A program made the position numbers and the translations under genes. The notes under the pieces are model-generated. The model did not search any database. It was given only the letters and a program-made list of their open reading frames with translations, and was not told where the DNA came from. 64,000 nt of DNA from contig CP104100.1 of NCBI GenBank assembly GCA_025163595.1, positions 2,170,001 to 2,234,000 on the forward strand, read 5' to 3'. Source of the stretch: Phaeobacter sp. G2. Its GTDB lineage: Bacteria > Pseudomonadota > Alphaproteobacteria > Rhodobacterales > Rhodobacteraceae. Positions 43,566-52,839 of the stretch are shown piece by piece (position 1 is the stretch's first letter; every line of letters begins with the position of its first letter).

Positions 43566-44870
43566 ATGGCTGATCTGACAACAGAATTTCTGGGTATCAA
43601 ATCCCCAAACCCGTTTTGGCTGGCCTCGGCGCCACCAACGGATAAAGAATACAACGTACGCCGCGCCTTTGAAGCAGGCTGGGGTGGTGTGGTCTGGAAG
43701 ACCCTCGGCTCCGAAGGCCCTCCCGTGGTCAACGTCAACGGGCCCCGTTATGGTGCCATCTTTGGCGCCGACCGCCGCCTTTTGGGGTTGAACAACATCG
43801 AGCTGATCACCGACCGCTCGCTGGAGACCAACCTGGAAGAAATCACCCGCGTCAAAAAGGACTACCCGGACCGCGCCGTGATCGTGTCGATCATGGTGCC
43901 CTGCGAGGAAGAAGCCTGGAAGGCGATCCTGCCCAAGGTTGAAGCCACCGGTGCTGATGGCATCGAGCTGAACTTTGGCTGCCCGCACGGCATGGCCGAG
44001 CGCGGCATGGGGGCGGCTGTGGGCCAGGTGCCGGAATACATCCAGATGGTCACCGAGTGGTGCAAGAAGTACTACTCCAAGCCCGTCATCGTAAAGCTGA
44101 CGCCCAATATCACCGATGTGCGCTTCCCCGCCCGTGCGGCTAAAAACGGCGGCGGCGATGCGGTCAGCCTGATCAACACAATCAACTCGATTGTTTCAGT
44201 CGATCTGGACCAGATGGCGCCAGAACCAACCGTTGGCGGCAAGGGCACCCATGGCGGCTATTGCGGCCCGGCGGTGAAACCAATTGCCATGAATATGGTT
44301 GCGGAAATTGCCCGCTGCCCCGAAACCCATGATCTGCCGATCTCCGCCATTGGCGGCGTCACCACCTGGAAAGACGCGGCAGAATTCATGGCGCTTGGCG
44401 CGGGCAACGTGCAGGTCTGCACCGCCGCGATGACCTACGGGTTCAACGTGGTGAAAGAGATGATTTCCGGTCTGTCCAACTGGATGGATGAAAAGGGTTA
44501 TACCTCGACCCAGGATTTCATCGGAATGGCGGTTCCCAATGTGACCGACTGGCAGTATCTGGACCTTAACTTCATTGCCAAGGCCAAGATCAACCAGGAA
44601 GACTGCATCAGCTGTGGCCGTTGCTTTGCCGCCTGCGAAGACACTTCGCATCAGGCCATCGAGATGAGCGCAGATCGTGTCTTTACCGTCAAAGACGACG
44701 AATGTGTGGCCTGTAACCTCTGCGTCAATGTCTGCCCAATTGAAGGCTGCATCACCATGGAAGAGGTTCCCGCCGGTCAAATTGATGAGCGCACCGGCAA
44801 AGTGGTGTCGGATCAATATGCCAACTGGACAACCCATCCAAACAACCCCTCTGCCACCGCGGCGGAATGA
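43566..44870 (+). CDS. preA: NAD-dependent dihydropyrimidine dehydrogenase subunit PreA
   Basis: A 434-residue protein: TIM-barrel dihydropyrimidine dehydrogenase/dihydroorotate-dehydrogenase-like domain (PNPFWLASAPPTDKEYNVRR, ELNFGCPHGMAERGMGAAVG) with the active-site Cys in the FGCPHG motif, then two C-terminal 4Fe-4S clusters (CISCGRCFAACEDTSHQ, CVACNLCVNVCPIEGC). ATG 43566 follows AAAGGAAC. It binds FMN and uracil or thymine and reduces them; it forms the enzyme with PreT. Confidence 0.95.
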   Translation: MADLTTEFLGIKSPNPFWLASAPPTDKEYNVRRAFEAGWGGVVWKTLGSEGPPVVNVNGPRYGAIFGADRRLLGLNNIELITDRSLETNLEEITRVKKDYPDRAVIVSIMVPCEEEAWKAILPKVEATGADGIELNFGCPHGMAERGMGAAVGQVPEYIQMVTEWCKKYYSKPVIVKLTPNITDVRFPARAAKNGGGDAVSLINTINSIVSVDLDQMAPEPTVGGKGTHGGYCGPAVKPIAMNMVAEIARCPETHDLPISAIGGVTTWKDAAEFMALGAGNVQVCTAAMTYGFNVVKEMISGLSNWMDEKGYTSTQDFIGMAVPNVTDWQYLDLNFIAKAKINQEDCISCGRCFAACEDTSHQAIEMSADRVFTVKDDECVACNLCVNVCPIEGCITMEEVPAGQIDERTGKVVSDQYANWTTHPNNPSATAAE

Positions 44871-44906
44871 GGTAAGCTGGCCAACAATTTGGTTTAAAAT
44901 GAAAAA

Positions 44907-44932
44907 GGCGGCGCTCATGCGCCGCCCTTTTT
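44907..44932 (+). terminator. Rho-independent terminator after preA
   Basis: GGCGGCGC (44907-44914), loop TCAT, GCGCCGCC (44919-44926), then CTTTTTG. Closes the preTA unit. Confidence 0.87.
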
Positions 44933-44991
44933 GTTGTAGCTGTTATGTGCCATGCCAAGGGGCTTGGGTCGCTGAACAGGACTAACTAATG

Positions 44992-45606
44992 TTAACTTAT
45001 TGGTGTAAGCATCCGGCGATAAAGGGTTTCCAGGAATTCAGGCGCCACATCAAAGGGATCCTCCGGCCCCATCAACATGCGCACCTGAACGTCAAAATCC
45101 GCATAGTGCTGGGTCAGGGCCCAGATCGAAAACATCAGGTGTTTGGGGTGGGTCGTGTTGATCTTACCCGCTGCCATCCAGCCGGTCAGGACAGCTTCTT
45201 TTTCTGCCAGAAGATCCCGCAGATCGGTGGATAATGCATCCAGCATGCGCGGCGCGCCCTGCACAATTTCATTGGCAAACAGCCGACTTTCGCGCGGGTA
45301 ATCCCGGCTCATCTGCAGTTTGCGCTGCACATAGGCGAGGATCTCTTCCAGCGGGTCGCCACTGGCATTGATTTCGCGCATCGGGTCAAGCCAGGTATCC
45401 AGCAATTCGGACAGCAAGGCGGTGAACATTGCGTCTTTGGAGGGGAAATAATACAGCAGATTCGGTTTTGACAGCCCGGCTTGGGTGGCTATTTGATCCA
45501 CCGTGGCGCCGCGAAACCCATGGGCTGAAAAGACCTCAAGCGCGGCCTCCAGAATGGCGGCGCGATTCTTTTTCTGAATACGGGTGGGTGATCGGTCCTT
45601 GGGCAT
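44992..45606 (-). CDS. rutR: RutR-like TetR-family repressor
   Basis: A 204-residue regulator with an N-terminal TetR HTH (ATVDQIATQAGLSKPNLLYYFPSKDAMF) and a C-terminal ligand domain like RutR (TRI-type QKKNRAAILEAALEVFSAHGF; IWALTQHYADFDVQVRMLMG). RutR of Escherichia coli binds uracil and thymine and controls pyrimidine degradation. The gene is divergent from the hydrolase-dihydropyrimidinase operon. A perfect RutR palindrome lies in the 254-bp gap, about 140 bp from its start. It probably represses both directions and is relieved by pyrimidine. Confidence 0.88.
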   Translation of the reverse strand: MPKDRSPTRIQKKNRAAILEAALEVFSAHGFRGATVDQIATQAGLSKPNLLYYFPSKDAMFTALLSELLDTWLDPMREINASGDPLEEILAYVQRKLQMSRDYPRESRLFANEIVQGAPRMLDALSTDLRDLLAEKEAVLTGWMAAGKINTTHPKHLMFSIWALTQHYADFDVQVRMLMGPEDPFDVAPEFLETLYRRMLTPIS

Positions 45607-45711
45607 AGTGGATAAGCGATCCTTAACGTCCGTTGCGCGGGTATGAGCGCCCGCAATTTGCGCATTGCCCCCAGTTTCATGGGGATTTCAGAGCCAAAAT
45701 GACTCAATTTC

Positions 45712-45760
45712 TTGACTGGTGGTCTCTCCGTGATAGCGTGAGTTTGACCAGTTGGTCAAA
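45712..45760 (+). promoter_or_regulatory. RutR-type operator with candidate promoter
   Basis: TTTGACCAGTTGGTCAAA (45743-45760) is a perfect 8-2-8 palindrome equal to the RutR consensus TTGACCANNTGGTCAA. A TTGACT at 45712-45717 with a weak -10 (TAGCGT, 16 bases on) places the start of the hydrolase operon transcript at the operator, as needed for repression. Confidence 0.8.
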
Positions 45761-45860
45761 TCCAGACCTTTGGATGCAGGCCAACGATTCAAAGCCACCA
45801 ATTGGTGCCAAGCCAAGAATAACCCGCAAGATCAGCGGGGGGAACAGGAAGGAAGCTGCG

Positions 45861-47111
45861 ATGACGTCTTTGGGACAGAATCTAAAAATCAACGGCGATC
45901 GGCTCTGGGAGAGCCTGATGGAGATGGCAAAGGTTGGTCCCGGTATCGCAGGGGGAAACAACCGCCAGACCTTGACCGATGAAGATGCCGAAGGGCGGGC
46001 CTTGTTCCAGAAATGGTGCGAGGACGCGGGCTGCACCATGGGGCTGGATCAGATGGGCAATATGTTTGCCCGCCGCGAAGGCACCGACCCGGATGCGCTG
46101 CCGGTCTATGTGGGCTCGCATCTGGATACCCAGCCAACGGGCGGCAAATACGACGGTGTGCTTGGGGTGCTTGCTGGGCTGGAGCTGATCCGCTCGCTTA
46201 ATGATATGGGCATCAAGACCAAACATCCCATTGTGGCAACGAACTTTACCAACGAGGAAGGCACCCGTTACGCTCCGGCCATGCTGTCGTCGGGGGTCTT
46301 TGCGGGCATTCACACCCAGGACTGGGCCTATGACCGGGTTGACGCTGAGGGCAAGACATTTGGCGATGAGCTGAAGCGGATCGGCTGGCGTGGCGAGGAA
46401 GAGGTCGGCGCGCGCAAGATGCATGCCTTCTTTGAGCTGCATATCGAGCAGGGCCCCATTCTGGAAGCTGAGGGCAAGGATATTGGGGTTGTGACCCATG
46501 GGCAGGGGCTCAGCTGGACCGAAGTGACCATTACCGGCAAGGATGCCCATACCGGGTCGACACCGATGCCGATGCGCCGCAACGCGGGGCTTGCCATGGC
46601 GCGGGTGCTGGAGGCGGTGGATGAAATTGCCTGGTCCCATGCGCCAAGCGCTGTCGGCGCGGCGGGCCATATTGATGTCTATCCAAACTCGCGCAATGTG
46701 ATTCCCGGCAAGGTGGTCTTTACCGTTGATTTCCGCTCACCCGAGTTGGAAGTGATCGAAGACATGGAGCTGCGGCTGCGCGAAGAGGGCAAGGACATCG
46801 TTGAAGCCCTTGATATGCAGATCGAATTTGAAAAAGTCGGCGGCTTTGATCCGGTGAAATTTGACGAGACCTGCGTCGCAGCAGTGCGGAATGCGGCCGA
46901 GCGACTGGGCTATTCGCATCTGGATATTATTTCCGGTGCCGGCCACGATGCCTGCTGGATCAACCGAGTGGCGCCAACTGCGATGATCATGTGCCCCTGT
47001 GTCGATGGGCTGAGCCACAACGAGGCGGAAGAGATCAGCAAGGACTGGGCCGAAGCCGGCGGCAATGTTCTGTTTCATGCGGTTGTGGAAACGGCTGAAA
47101 TCGTTTCCTAA
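45861..47111 (+). CDS. Zn-dependent amidohydrolase, N-carbamoyl-beta-alanine amidase type
   Basis: A 416-residue M20/AllC family enzyme. Metal motifs YVGSHLDTQPTGGKYDGVLG and TNFTNEEGTRYAPAM, HIEQGP, and GAGHDACW. ATG 45861 (MTSLGQNLKINGDRLWESL) follows AGGAAGGAAG; the 76 codons before it lie over the operator and are excluded. It hydrolyses N-carbamoyl-beta-alanine to beta-alanine, CO2 and ammonia, the last step of reductive pyrimidine breakdown. The start of the operon that contains the dihydropyrimidinase. Confidence 0.9.
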   Translation: MTSLGQNLKINGDRLWESLMEMAKVGPGIAGGNNRQTLTDEDAEGRALFQKWCEDAGCTMGLDQMGNMFARREGTDPDALPVYVGSHLDTQPTGGKYDGVLGVLAGLELIRSLNDMGIKTKHPIVATNFTNEEGTRYAPAMLSSGVFAGIHTQDWAYDRVDAEGKTFGDELKRIGWRGEEEVGARKMHAFFELHIEQGPILEAEGKDIGVVTHGQGLSWTEVTITGKDAHTGSTPMPMRRNAGLAMARVLEAVDEIAWSHAPSAVGAAGHIDVYPNSRNVIPGKVVFTVDFRSPELEVIEDMELRLREEGKDIVEALDMQIEFEKVGGFDPVKFDETCVAAVRNAAERLGYSHLDIISGAGHDACWINRVAPTAMIMCPCVDGLSHNEAEEISKDWAEAGGNVLFHAVVETAEIVS

Positions 47112-47129
47112 AGACAGATTGGGGCGCAG

Positions 47130-47183
47130 CCCCCGCGGCCCCTTTGGGGGCCGCTCCCCCGGGAGTATTTCCGGCAAGATGAA
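47130..47183 (+). repeat. Candidate roseobacter-type extragenic element with hairpin
   Basis: GCGGCCCC (47135-47142), loop TTTG, GGGGCCGC (47147-47154), followed by CCCCCGGGAGTATTTCCGG and CAAGATGAA. The tail looks like a sequence that recurs between genes in many Rhodobacteraceae genomes; only one copy lies in the window. Confidence 0.4.
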
Positions 47184-47262
47184 ATGTGCAGCGCCCAGGA
47201 TTAGGCGCAGCATCAAACAACAATGGAGGCGTTTAAACGCCCCGTTTCAGGGAGTTGTACTC

Positions 47263-48717
47263 ATGAGTAAAGTCATCAAGAACGGGACAATTGTCACCGC
47301 TGATCTCACCTATAAATCGGATGTTTTGATTGAAGGCGGGGTGATCACTGCAATTGGGCCGAACCTAAAAGGCGATGAAGAGCTGGATGCCACTGGCTGT
47401 TACGTGATGCCGGGCGGGATTGATCCCCATACCCATCTGGAAATGCCTTTTATGGGCACCTATTCGACAGATGATTTTGAAAGCGGCACGCGGGCTGGTC
47501 TGGCCGGGGGCACCACCATGGTGGTGGATTTTGCCCTGCCAAATCCGGGCGAGAGCCTGTTGGATGCTTTGAAGCGCTGGGACAATAAATCCACCAGGGC
47601 GAACTGTGATTATTCCTTCCACATGGCGGTGACCTGGTGGGGGGAGCAGGTCTTTGACGAGATGAAGACCGTGATCGAGACACGTGGCATCAATACCTTC
47701 AAACACTTCATGGCCTATAAGGGCGCTTTGATGGTCAATGATGACGAGATGTATTCCAGTTTTCAGCGTCTGTCCGAGCTGGGCGGCATTGCCATGGTGC
47801 ATGCGGAAAACGGCGATGTGGTGGCGGAACTGTCAGCAAAGCTGTTGGCCGAAGGCAATTCCGGCCCCGAGGCCCATGCCTATTCGCGTCCCCCCCAGGT
47901 GGAAGGCGAGGCCACCAACCGTGCCATCATGATTGCCGATATGGCGGGTGTGCCGCTTTATGTGGTGCATACCTCCTGTGAGGACAGCCACGAGGCCATT
48001 CGCCGGGCGCGGATGCAGGGCAAACGGGTCTGGGGTGAGCCGCTGATCCAGCATCTGACGCTGGATGAAAGCGAATATTTCAACTCCGATTGGGATCATG
48101 CGGCGCGCCGGGTGATGTCGCCCCCCTTCCGCAACAAGAAGCATCAGGACAGCCTTTGGGCGGGTCTGCAGTCTGGCTCGTTGTCGGTTGTGGCCACCGA
48201 TCACTGTGCCTTCTCGACTGAGCAAAAACGCTATGGGGTAGGGGATTTCACCAAAATCCCCAATGGAACCGGCGGCCTGGAAGACCGGATGCCGATGCTG
48301 TGGACCCAAGGCGTTGCTACGGGGCGGATCACGCCAAATGAATTTGTTGCTGTCACCTCGACCAATATTGCCAAGATCTTGAATTGTTACCCGAAAAAGG
48401 GTGCGGTTCTGGTTGGTGCCGATGCCGATCTGGTCGTCTGGGATCCGGAAAAGTCAAAAACCATTGCCGCCAGCACCCAGCAGTCTGCCATCGACTATAA
48501 CGTCTTTGAGGGTCATGAGGTGAAAGGCCTGCCGCGCTTTACCCTGAGCCGGGGCCAGGTGGCGGTGCATGACGGCGAAATCCGCACTCAGGAAGGCCAT
48601 GGCCGGTTTGTTGAGCGCGAGGCCAATACAGTGGTGAACAAGGCGCTGTCGACCTGGAAAGAGCTGACCTCTCCGCGTCCCGTTGAACGCTCAGGCATTC
48701 CCGCAACTGGCGTTTAA
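47263..48717 (+). CDS. hydA: Dihydropyrimidinase
   Basis: A 484-residue cyclic amidohydrolase. Metal ligands GGIDPHTHLEMPFMG, carbamylated lysine in FKHFMAYKGALM, later His in YVVHTSCEDSHEA and Asp in VATDHCAFS. ATG 47263 (MSKVIKNGTIVTADL) follows AGGGAG; the frame's 66 earlier codons overlap the previous gene and the hairpin. It opens dihydrouracil or dihydrothymine to the N-carbamoyl amino acid, the step between PreTA and the amidase. Confidence 0.95.
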   Translation: MSKVIKNGTIVTADLTYKSDVLIEGGVITAIGPNLKGDEELDATGCYVMPGGIDPHTHLEMPFMGTYSTDDFESGTRAGLAGGTTMVVDFALPNPGESLLDALKRWDNKSTRANCDYSFHMAVTWWGEQVFDEMKTVIETRGINTFKHFMAYKGALMVNDDEMYSSFQRLSELGGIAMVHAENGDVVAELSAKLLAEGNSGPEAHAYSRPPQVEGEATNRAIMIADMAGVPLYVVHTSCEDSHEAIRRARMQGKRVWGEPLIQHLTLDESEYFNSDWDHAARRVMSPPFRNKKHQDSLWAGLQSGSLSVVATDHCAFSTEQKRYGVGDFTKIPNGTGGLEDRMPMLWTQGVATGRITPNEFVAVTSTNIAKILNCYPKKGAVLVGADADLVVWDPEKSKTIAASTQQSAIDYNVFEGHEVKGLPRFTLSRGQVAVHDGEIRTQEGHGRFVEREANTVVNKALSTWKELTSPRPVERSGIPATGV

Positions 48718-48787
48718 TCAAGGAGCAGGGCTGCGCCGGGGAGCTCCCTCGTGCGCGGCCGGCTTATAGTCTGAACAAGGCGAAGAC

Positions 48788-49624
48788 ATGAATACTCAAA
48801 CGACTACCCAGGCCGATGCTCCCCAGGCCCATGCCTCAGAGCGTGCCCCCGAGGCCGTCGTCGAAGCGAAAAACCTGGATCTGGTTTTTCCGACAAATGA
48901 CGGTCCGGTACAGGCGCTGAAGGATGTGAATCTCACCATCAACAAGGGAGATTTTGTCTCCTTTATTGGCCCCTCAGGCTGTGGCAAAACCACCTTCCTG
49001 CGGGTGATGGCGGCGCTGGAGCACCCTACGGGCGGCTCTATCACCGTGAATGGCATGACCCCGGATGAGGCGCGTAAGCAGCGCGCCTATGGCTATGTGT
49101 TTCAGGCCGCGGGCCTGTATCCCTGGCGTACCATTGCCAAGAACATCAAGCTACCGCTTGAAATCATGGGCTATTCCAAGGCCGAGCAGGACAAGCGGGT
49201 CGAGCAGGTGCTGGAGCTGGTGGAACTGTCTGGATTTGGCGGCAAATACCCTTGGCAATTGTCCGGCGGCATGCAGCAGCGCGCCAGTATTGCCCGCGCC
49301 CTAGCCTTTGATGCCGATATCCTGCTGATGGATGAACCCTTTGGGGCGCTGGATGAGATTGTCCGCGATCACCTGAATGAGCAGCTGCTCAAACTTTGGG
49401 CGCGCACCAACAAGACCATCGGTTTCGTTACCCATTCGATCCCAGAGGCGGTGTATCTGTCGACCAAGATCGTGGTGATGTCACCACGCCCAGGCCGGAT
49501 TACCGATGTGATTGAGAGCACGCTGCCGCGCGAGCGTCCCTTGGATATTCGTGACAGTCAGGAATTCATCGATATTGCCCATCGTGTACGCGAAGGTCTG
49601 CGGGCGGGGCATGGTGATGACTGA
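48788..49624 (+). CDS. ABC transporter ATP-binding protein (nitrate/taurine/pyrimidine type)
   Basis: A 278-residue ATPase with Walker A GPSGCGKTT, signature LSGGMQQRASIARAL and Walker B ILLMDEPFGALDEI. The N-terminal 25 residues are a low-complexity extension. The sequence class (TauB/SsuB/NMT1-associated) pairs with the two permeases and the binding protein downstream. In this locus it is likely to import a pyrimidine or a degradation intermediate. Confidence 0.9.
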   Translation: MNTQTTTQADAPQAHASERAPEAVVEAKNLDLVFPTNDGPVQALKDVNLTINKGDFVSFIGPSGCGKTTFLRVMAALEHPTGGSITVNGMTPDEARKQRAYGYVFQAAGLYPWRTIAKNIKLPLEIMGYSKAEQDKRVEQVLELVELSGFGGKYPWQLSGGMQQRASIARALAFDADILLMDEPFGALDEIVRDHLNEQLLKLWARTNKTIGFVTHSIPEAVYLSTKIVVMSPRPGRITDVIESTLPRERPLDIRDSQEFIDIAHRVREGLRAGHGDD

Positions 49625-49660
49625 TGCTATGATTTTCACCGGCGGTGAGGAGGGGACGTT

Positions 49661-50578
49661 ATGAAAACCTTTCTTTCCGTTCTGACGGTGCTCGCGGCCA
49701 TTGTGGCCTTTTGGTACGCGGCCTGTGTGCCGATGAACATCAAAGGCGTGTTGGATGCAGCAGAACGCGGTGGCGCCGAAGTCATGCCTGCGACCTCCAA
49801 AGTGCGGCGCGACATGGGAACCTTTGGGCTGGTGGCTGGCAATACATTTGCCATTGCGCAGACCTGGGAACAGGATCGCCCGCGCCTGCCGGCACCGCAT
49901 CAGGTGGTGACTGAGCTGTGGAAGACCACAGTGATGAAAAAACTCACCTCGAAACGCTCGCTGGTTTATCATGCCCAGGTGACGCTGAAGGCGACCCTGA
50001 TGGGCTTTGTCATCGGCACCGGACTGGGGATTTTGCTCGCGGTGGGCATTGTGCATTCACGGGTTATGGATATGTCGGTGATGCCCTGGGCGATTGTCAG
50101 CCAGACCATCCCGATTATTGCGCTGGCACCGATGATCATCGTGGTGCTCTACTCGATTGGGGTGCAGGGTATTTTGCCCAAGGCGATTATCTCAGCCTAT
50201 TTGAGCTTTTTCCCGGTCGTGGTTGGCATGGTGAAGGGGCTGCGCAGCCCGGATGCGATGCAGCTGGATTTGCTGAAAACCTATAGCGCCAATACCGCAC
50301 AGGGGTTCTGGAAACTGAGGTTGCCATCGTCGATGCCCTATCTGTTCACTTCGCTGAAAATTGGCATCGCGGCCTCGCTGCTGGGGGCCATCGTTGGCGA
50401 ACTGCCGACTGGCGCGGTGTCCGGTCTTGGCGCGCGTCTACTGGCGGGCAGCTACTATGGTCAGACAGTGCAGATCTGGTCAGCGCTGTTTGCGGCGGCC
50501 ATTCTGGCAGGGCTGTTGGTGGCGCTGTTGGAACTGATCGAAAAGATCGTTCTGAAGCGGATGGGAATGCAGCAATGA
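49661..50578 (+). CDS. ABC transporter permease (TauC-type) 1
   Basis: A 305-residue membrane protein with about six helices and the BPD_transp_1 EAA-type loop (YSANTAQGFWKLRLPSSMPYLFTSLKIGIAASLLG). Unusual for the family: a first helix followed by about 75 soluble residues before the core helices. RBS GAGGAGGGG. Next gene encodes a second permease, so a heterodimeric channel is expected. Confidence 0.88.
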   Translation: MKTFLSVLTVLAAIVAFWYAACVPMNIKGVLDAAERGGAEVMPATSKVRRDMGTFGLVAGNTFAIAQTWEQDRPRLPAPHQVVTELWKTTVMKKLTSKRSLVYHAQVTLKATLMGFVIGTGLGILLAVGIVHSRVMDMSVMPWAIVSQTIPIIALAPMIIVVLYSIGVQGILPKAIISAYLSFFPVVVGMVKGLRSPDAMQLDLLKTYSANTAQGFWKLRLPSSMPYLFTSLKIGIAASLLGAIVGELPTGAVSGLGARLLAGSYYGQTVQIWSALFAAAILAGLLVALLELIEKIVLKRMGMQQ

Positions 50579-50732
50579 TGGGACTGTACATGACGAGACA
50601 GCCTAGGATGAAACCGGGGAAGGCGGGCGCTGGCCCCGCCGCAGCGATGCGGCTCCCCCAGGGTTTCAATGGCCAAATGAAGCTTGTGACGCTGGCGCCT
50701 ATGTGGTGTCGGGTCGGCAGCGGAGGTGTCAG

Positions 50733-51578
50733 ATGACTTTGGTATTTCTTGCAGTTTTGGTCTGGTGTCTGGGCTGGTGGTTGAACAGCCGTTTGGCCAA
50801 TGGGGCCAGCGCGGATACCCGGGCTGTGAAGCTTTTGGTGCCGATGATCTTTGGTGTCACCGTGCTATTGGTCTGGGAGCTGCTGGTGCGTGGGCTTGCG
50901 GTCTCCATGGTGATCCTGCCAGCGCCAAGCCTGATTGCCGAGCGTTTTGCCTCCTCCTTGCCGATCTTGTGGAAAGATCTGGCGCAGACCTTTTTGAAGG
51001 GGGCCTTGTCTGGCTATATCATCGGCTGTGGCGCCGCCTTGCTGATGGCGGTGGCGGTGGATCGCAGCGATTTCCTGCGTCGCGGACTGCTGCCCGTGGG
51101 CAATTTTGTTGCAGCCCTGCCGATTGTGGGCACTGCGCCCATTCTGGTGATGTGGTTTGGCTTTGACTGGCAGTCCAAGGCGGCTGTGGTTGTGGTTATG
51201 GTGTTCTTTCCGATGTTGGTGAACACTGTGGCTGGCCTGCGCGAGACCTCTGCCATGCAGCGGGATCTGATGCAGACCTATGCGGCCAGCTATTGGCAGA
51301 GCTTTTTTAAACTGCGCCTGCCGGCAGCTTTGCCGTTTATTTTTAATGGTTTGAAGATCTCAACCACCCTGGCGTTGGTGGGCGCAATTGTGGCTGAGTT
51401 CTTTGGCTCGCCCACCGTGGGCATGGGCTTTCGGATCTCGACCAGCGTCGGGCAACTGGCTTTGGATATGGTCTGGGCCGAGATTGTCATGGCGGCCTTG
51501 GCGGGGTCTTTTTTCTACGGGGCGATTGCCCTGATCGAGAAAAGCCTGACCTTCTGGCATCCCTCGCAACGGGGATAA
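50733..51578 (+). CDS. ABC transporter permease (TauC-type) 2
   Basis: A 281-residue permease with the same core (TYAASYWQSFFKLRLPAALPFIFNGLKISTTLALVGAIVAE). ATG 50733 (MTLVFLAVLVWCLGWWLNS) follows CGGAGG; ten upstream codons are excluded. Six helices are visible. Partner of the previous gene. Confidence 0.88.
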   Translation: MTLVFLAVLVWCLGWWLNSRLANGASADTRAVKLLVPMIFGVTVLLVWELLVRGLAVSMVILPAPSLIAERFASSLPILWKDLAQTFLKGALSGYIIGCGAALLMAVAVDRSDFLRRGLLPVGNFVAALPIVGTAPILVMWFGFDWQSKAAVVVVMVFFPMLVNTVAGLRETSAMQRDLMQTYAASYWQSFFKLRLPAALPFIFNGLKISTTLALVGAIVAEFFGSPTVGMGFRISTSVGQLALDMVWAEIVMAALAGSFFYGAIALIEKSLTFWHPSQRG

Positions 51579-51739
51579 ATGAACAGTCCATCGCGCGAGA
51601 TAAATTGCGCGGTGGATTTGCCAGGGGAGCGCTCTGGCAGAGGACTTTGACAGTGGTTAAAAATCAGTCACTGGCCTAAAATAAACGCTCAATTGCTGCG
51701 CGAAGAGGCAGAATGCCTAACAAAAACTTAAGAATAATA

Positions 51740-51757
51740 TTTGATCGAAGGGTCAAA
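51740..51757. promoter_or_regulatory. Degenerate RutR-like operator upstream of the binding protein
   Basis: TTTGATCGAAGGGTCAAA keeps the 8-2-8 layout and 13 of the 16 arm bases of the perfect site at 45743. It lies 41 bp before the binding protein start in a 220-bp gap that holds no gene. Confidence 0.5.
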
Positions 51758-51798
51758 TTCGCGCAAGCTTTCATCATAACCAACGGGAGAACGATCTC

Positions 51799-52785
51799 AT
51801 GAAACACATTTTGACAGCCGCCGGTCTGGCGCTTGCATCTGTCGGCGCGGCCCAGGCTGCGGATGACGTGAAGCTGCAGCTGAAATGGGTGACACAGGCA
51901 CAGTTCGCGGGCTACTACGTGGCACTGGACAAGGGCTTTTACAGCGAAGAAGATCTGGATGTAACCATCCTGCCAGGTGGCCCGGACATTGCCCCGACAC
52001 AGGTGATTGCCGGCGGTGGCGCTGACGTCACGGTCGAGTGGATGCCTGCGGCCCTGGCGGCGCGCGAAAAGGGCCTGCCACTGGTCAACATCGCCCAGCC
52101 CTACAAAAGTTCTGGCATGCAGCTGACCTGCTGGAACGACACTGGTATCGCCGGCCCCGAAGACCTGCCTAACCGCACGCTGGGTGTTTGGTTCTTTGGC
52201 AACGAGTTCCCCTTCATGAGCTGGATGAGCAAGCTGGGTATCTCTACCGAAGCCAAGGGTGAAATGGGTGTCGAAGTTCTGAAACAGGGCTTTAACGTGG
52301 ATCCGCTGTTGCAGCGTCAGGCCGATTGCATTTCGACTATGACCTATAATGAATATGGCCAGGTGCTGGATGCGGGCGTTTCCCCGGATGAATTGATCAC
52401 CTTCAAATACGAAGATCAGGGCGTCGCAACCCTGGAAGATGGTCTGTATGTTCTGGAAGAAAACCTGGACGACCCAGCCTTTGTCGACAAGATGGAGCGC
52501 TTTGTACGGGCCTCGATGAAGGGCTGGAAATACGCCGAATCCAATCCGGATGAAGCGGCAGAAATCGTGCTCGACAATGATGCTTCCGGTGCGCAGACAG
52601 AACACCACCAGCAGCGGATGATGCGCGAAGTTGCCAAGCTGACCGCAGGTAGCAACGGTGCGCTTGATGTAGCTGACTATGAGCGGACGGTTAAAACCCT
52701 GCTCGAAGGCGGTTCTTCGCCAGTGATTACCAAGACGCCTGAGGGCGCCTGGACCCACATCATCAGCGACGCGGCTTTGAAATAA
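51799..52785 (+). CDS. ABC substrate-binding protein, NMT1/THI5 family
   Basis: A 328-residue periplasmic protein with signal peptide (MKHILTAAGLALASVGAAQA) and the NMT1-type fold (VKLQLKWVTQAQFAGYYVALDKGFYSEEDLDVTILPGGPD). THI5/NMT1 relatives bind pyrimidine-like ligands (HMP precursors) and riboflavin, which suits the pyrimidine locus; the true ligand is unknown. RBS CGGGAGAA. Spaced 220 bp from the permeases with its own RutR-like site. Confidence 0.9.
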   Translation: MKHILTAAGLALASVGAAQAADDVKLQLKWVTQAQFAGYYVALDKGFYSEEDLDVTILPGGPDIAPTQVIAGGGADVTVEWMPAALAAREKGLPLVNIAQPYKSSGMQLTCWNDTGIAGPEDLPNRTLGVWFFGNEFPFMSWMSKLGISTEAKGEMGVEVLKQGFNVDPLLQRQADCISTMTYNEYGQVLDAGVSPDELITFKYEDQGVATLEDGLYVLEENLDDPAFVDKMERFVRASMKGWKYAESNPDEAAEIVLDNDASGAQTEHHQQRMMREVAKLTAGSNGALDVADYERTVKTLLEGGSSPVITKTPEGAWTHIISDAALK

Positions 52786-52839
52786 GTCTCATGCGTTCTG
52801 TTCCGGGCATCGGGACAGGGCGCTAACAAACGTCAAATC

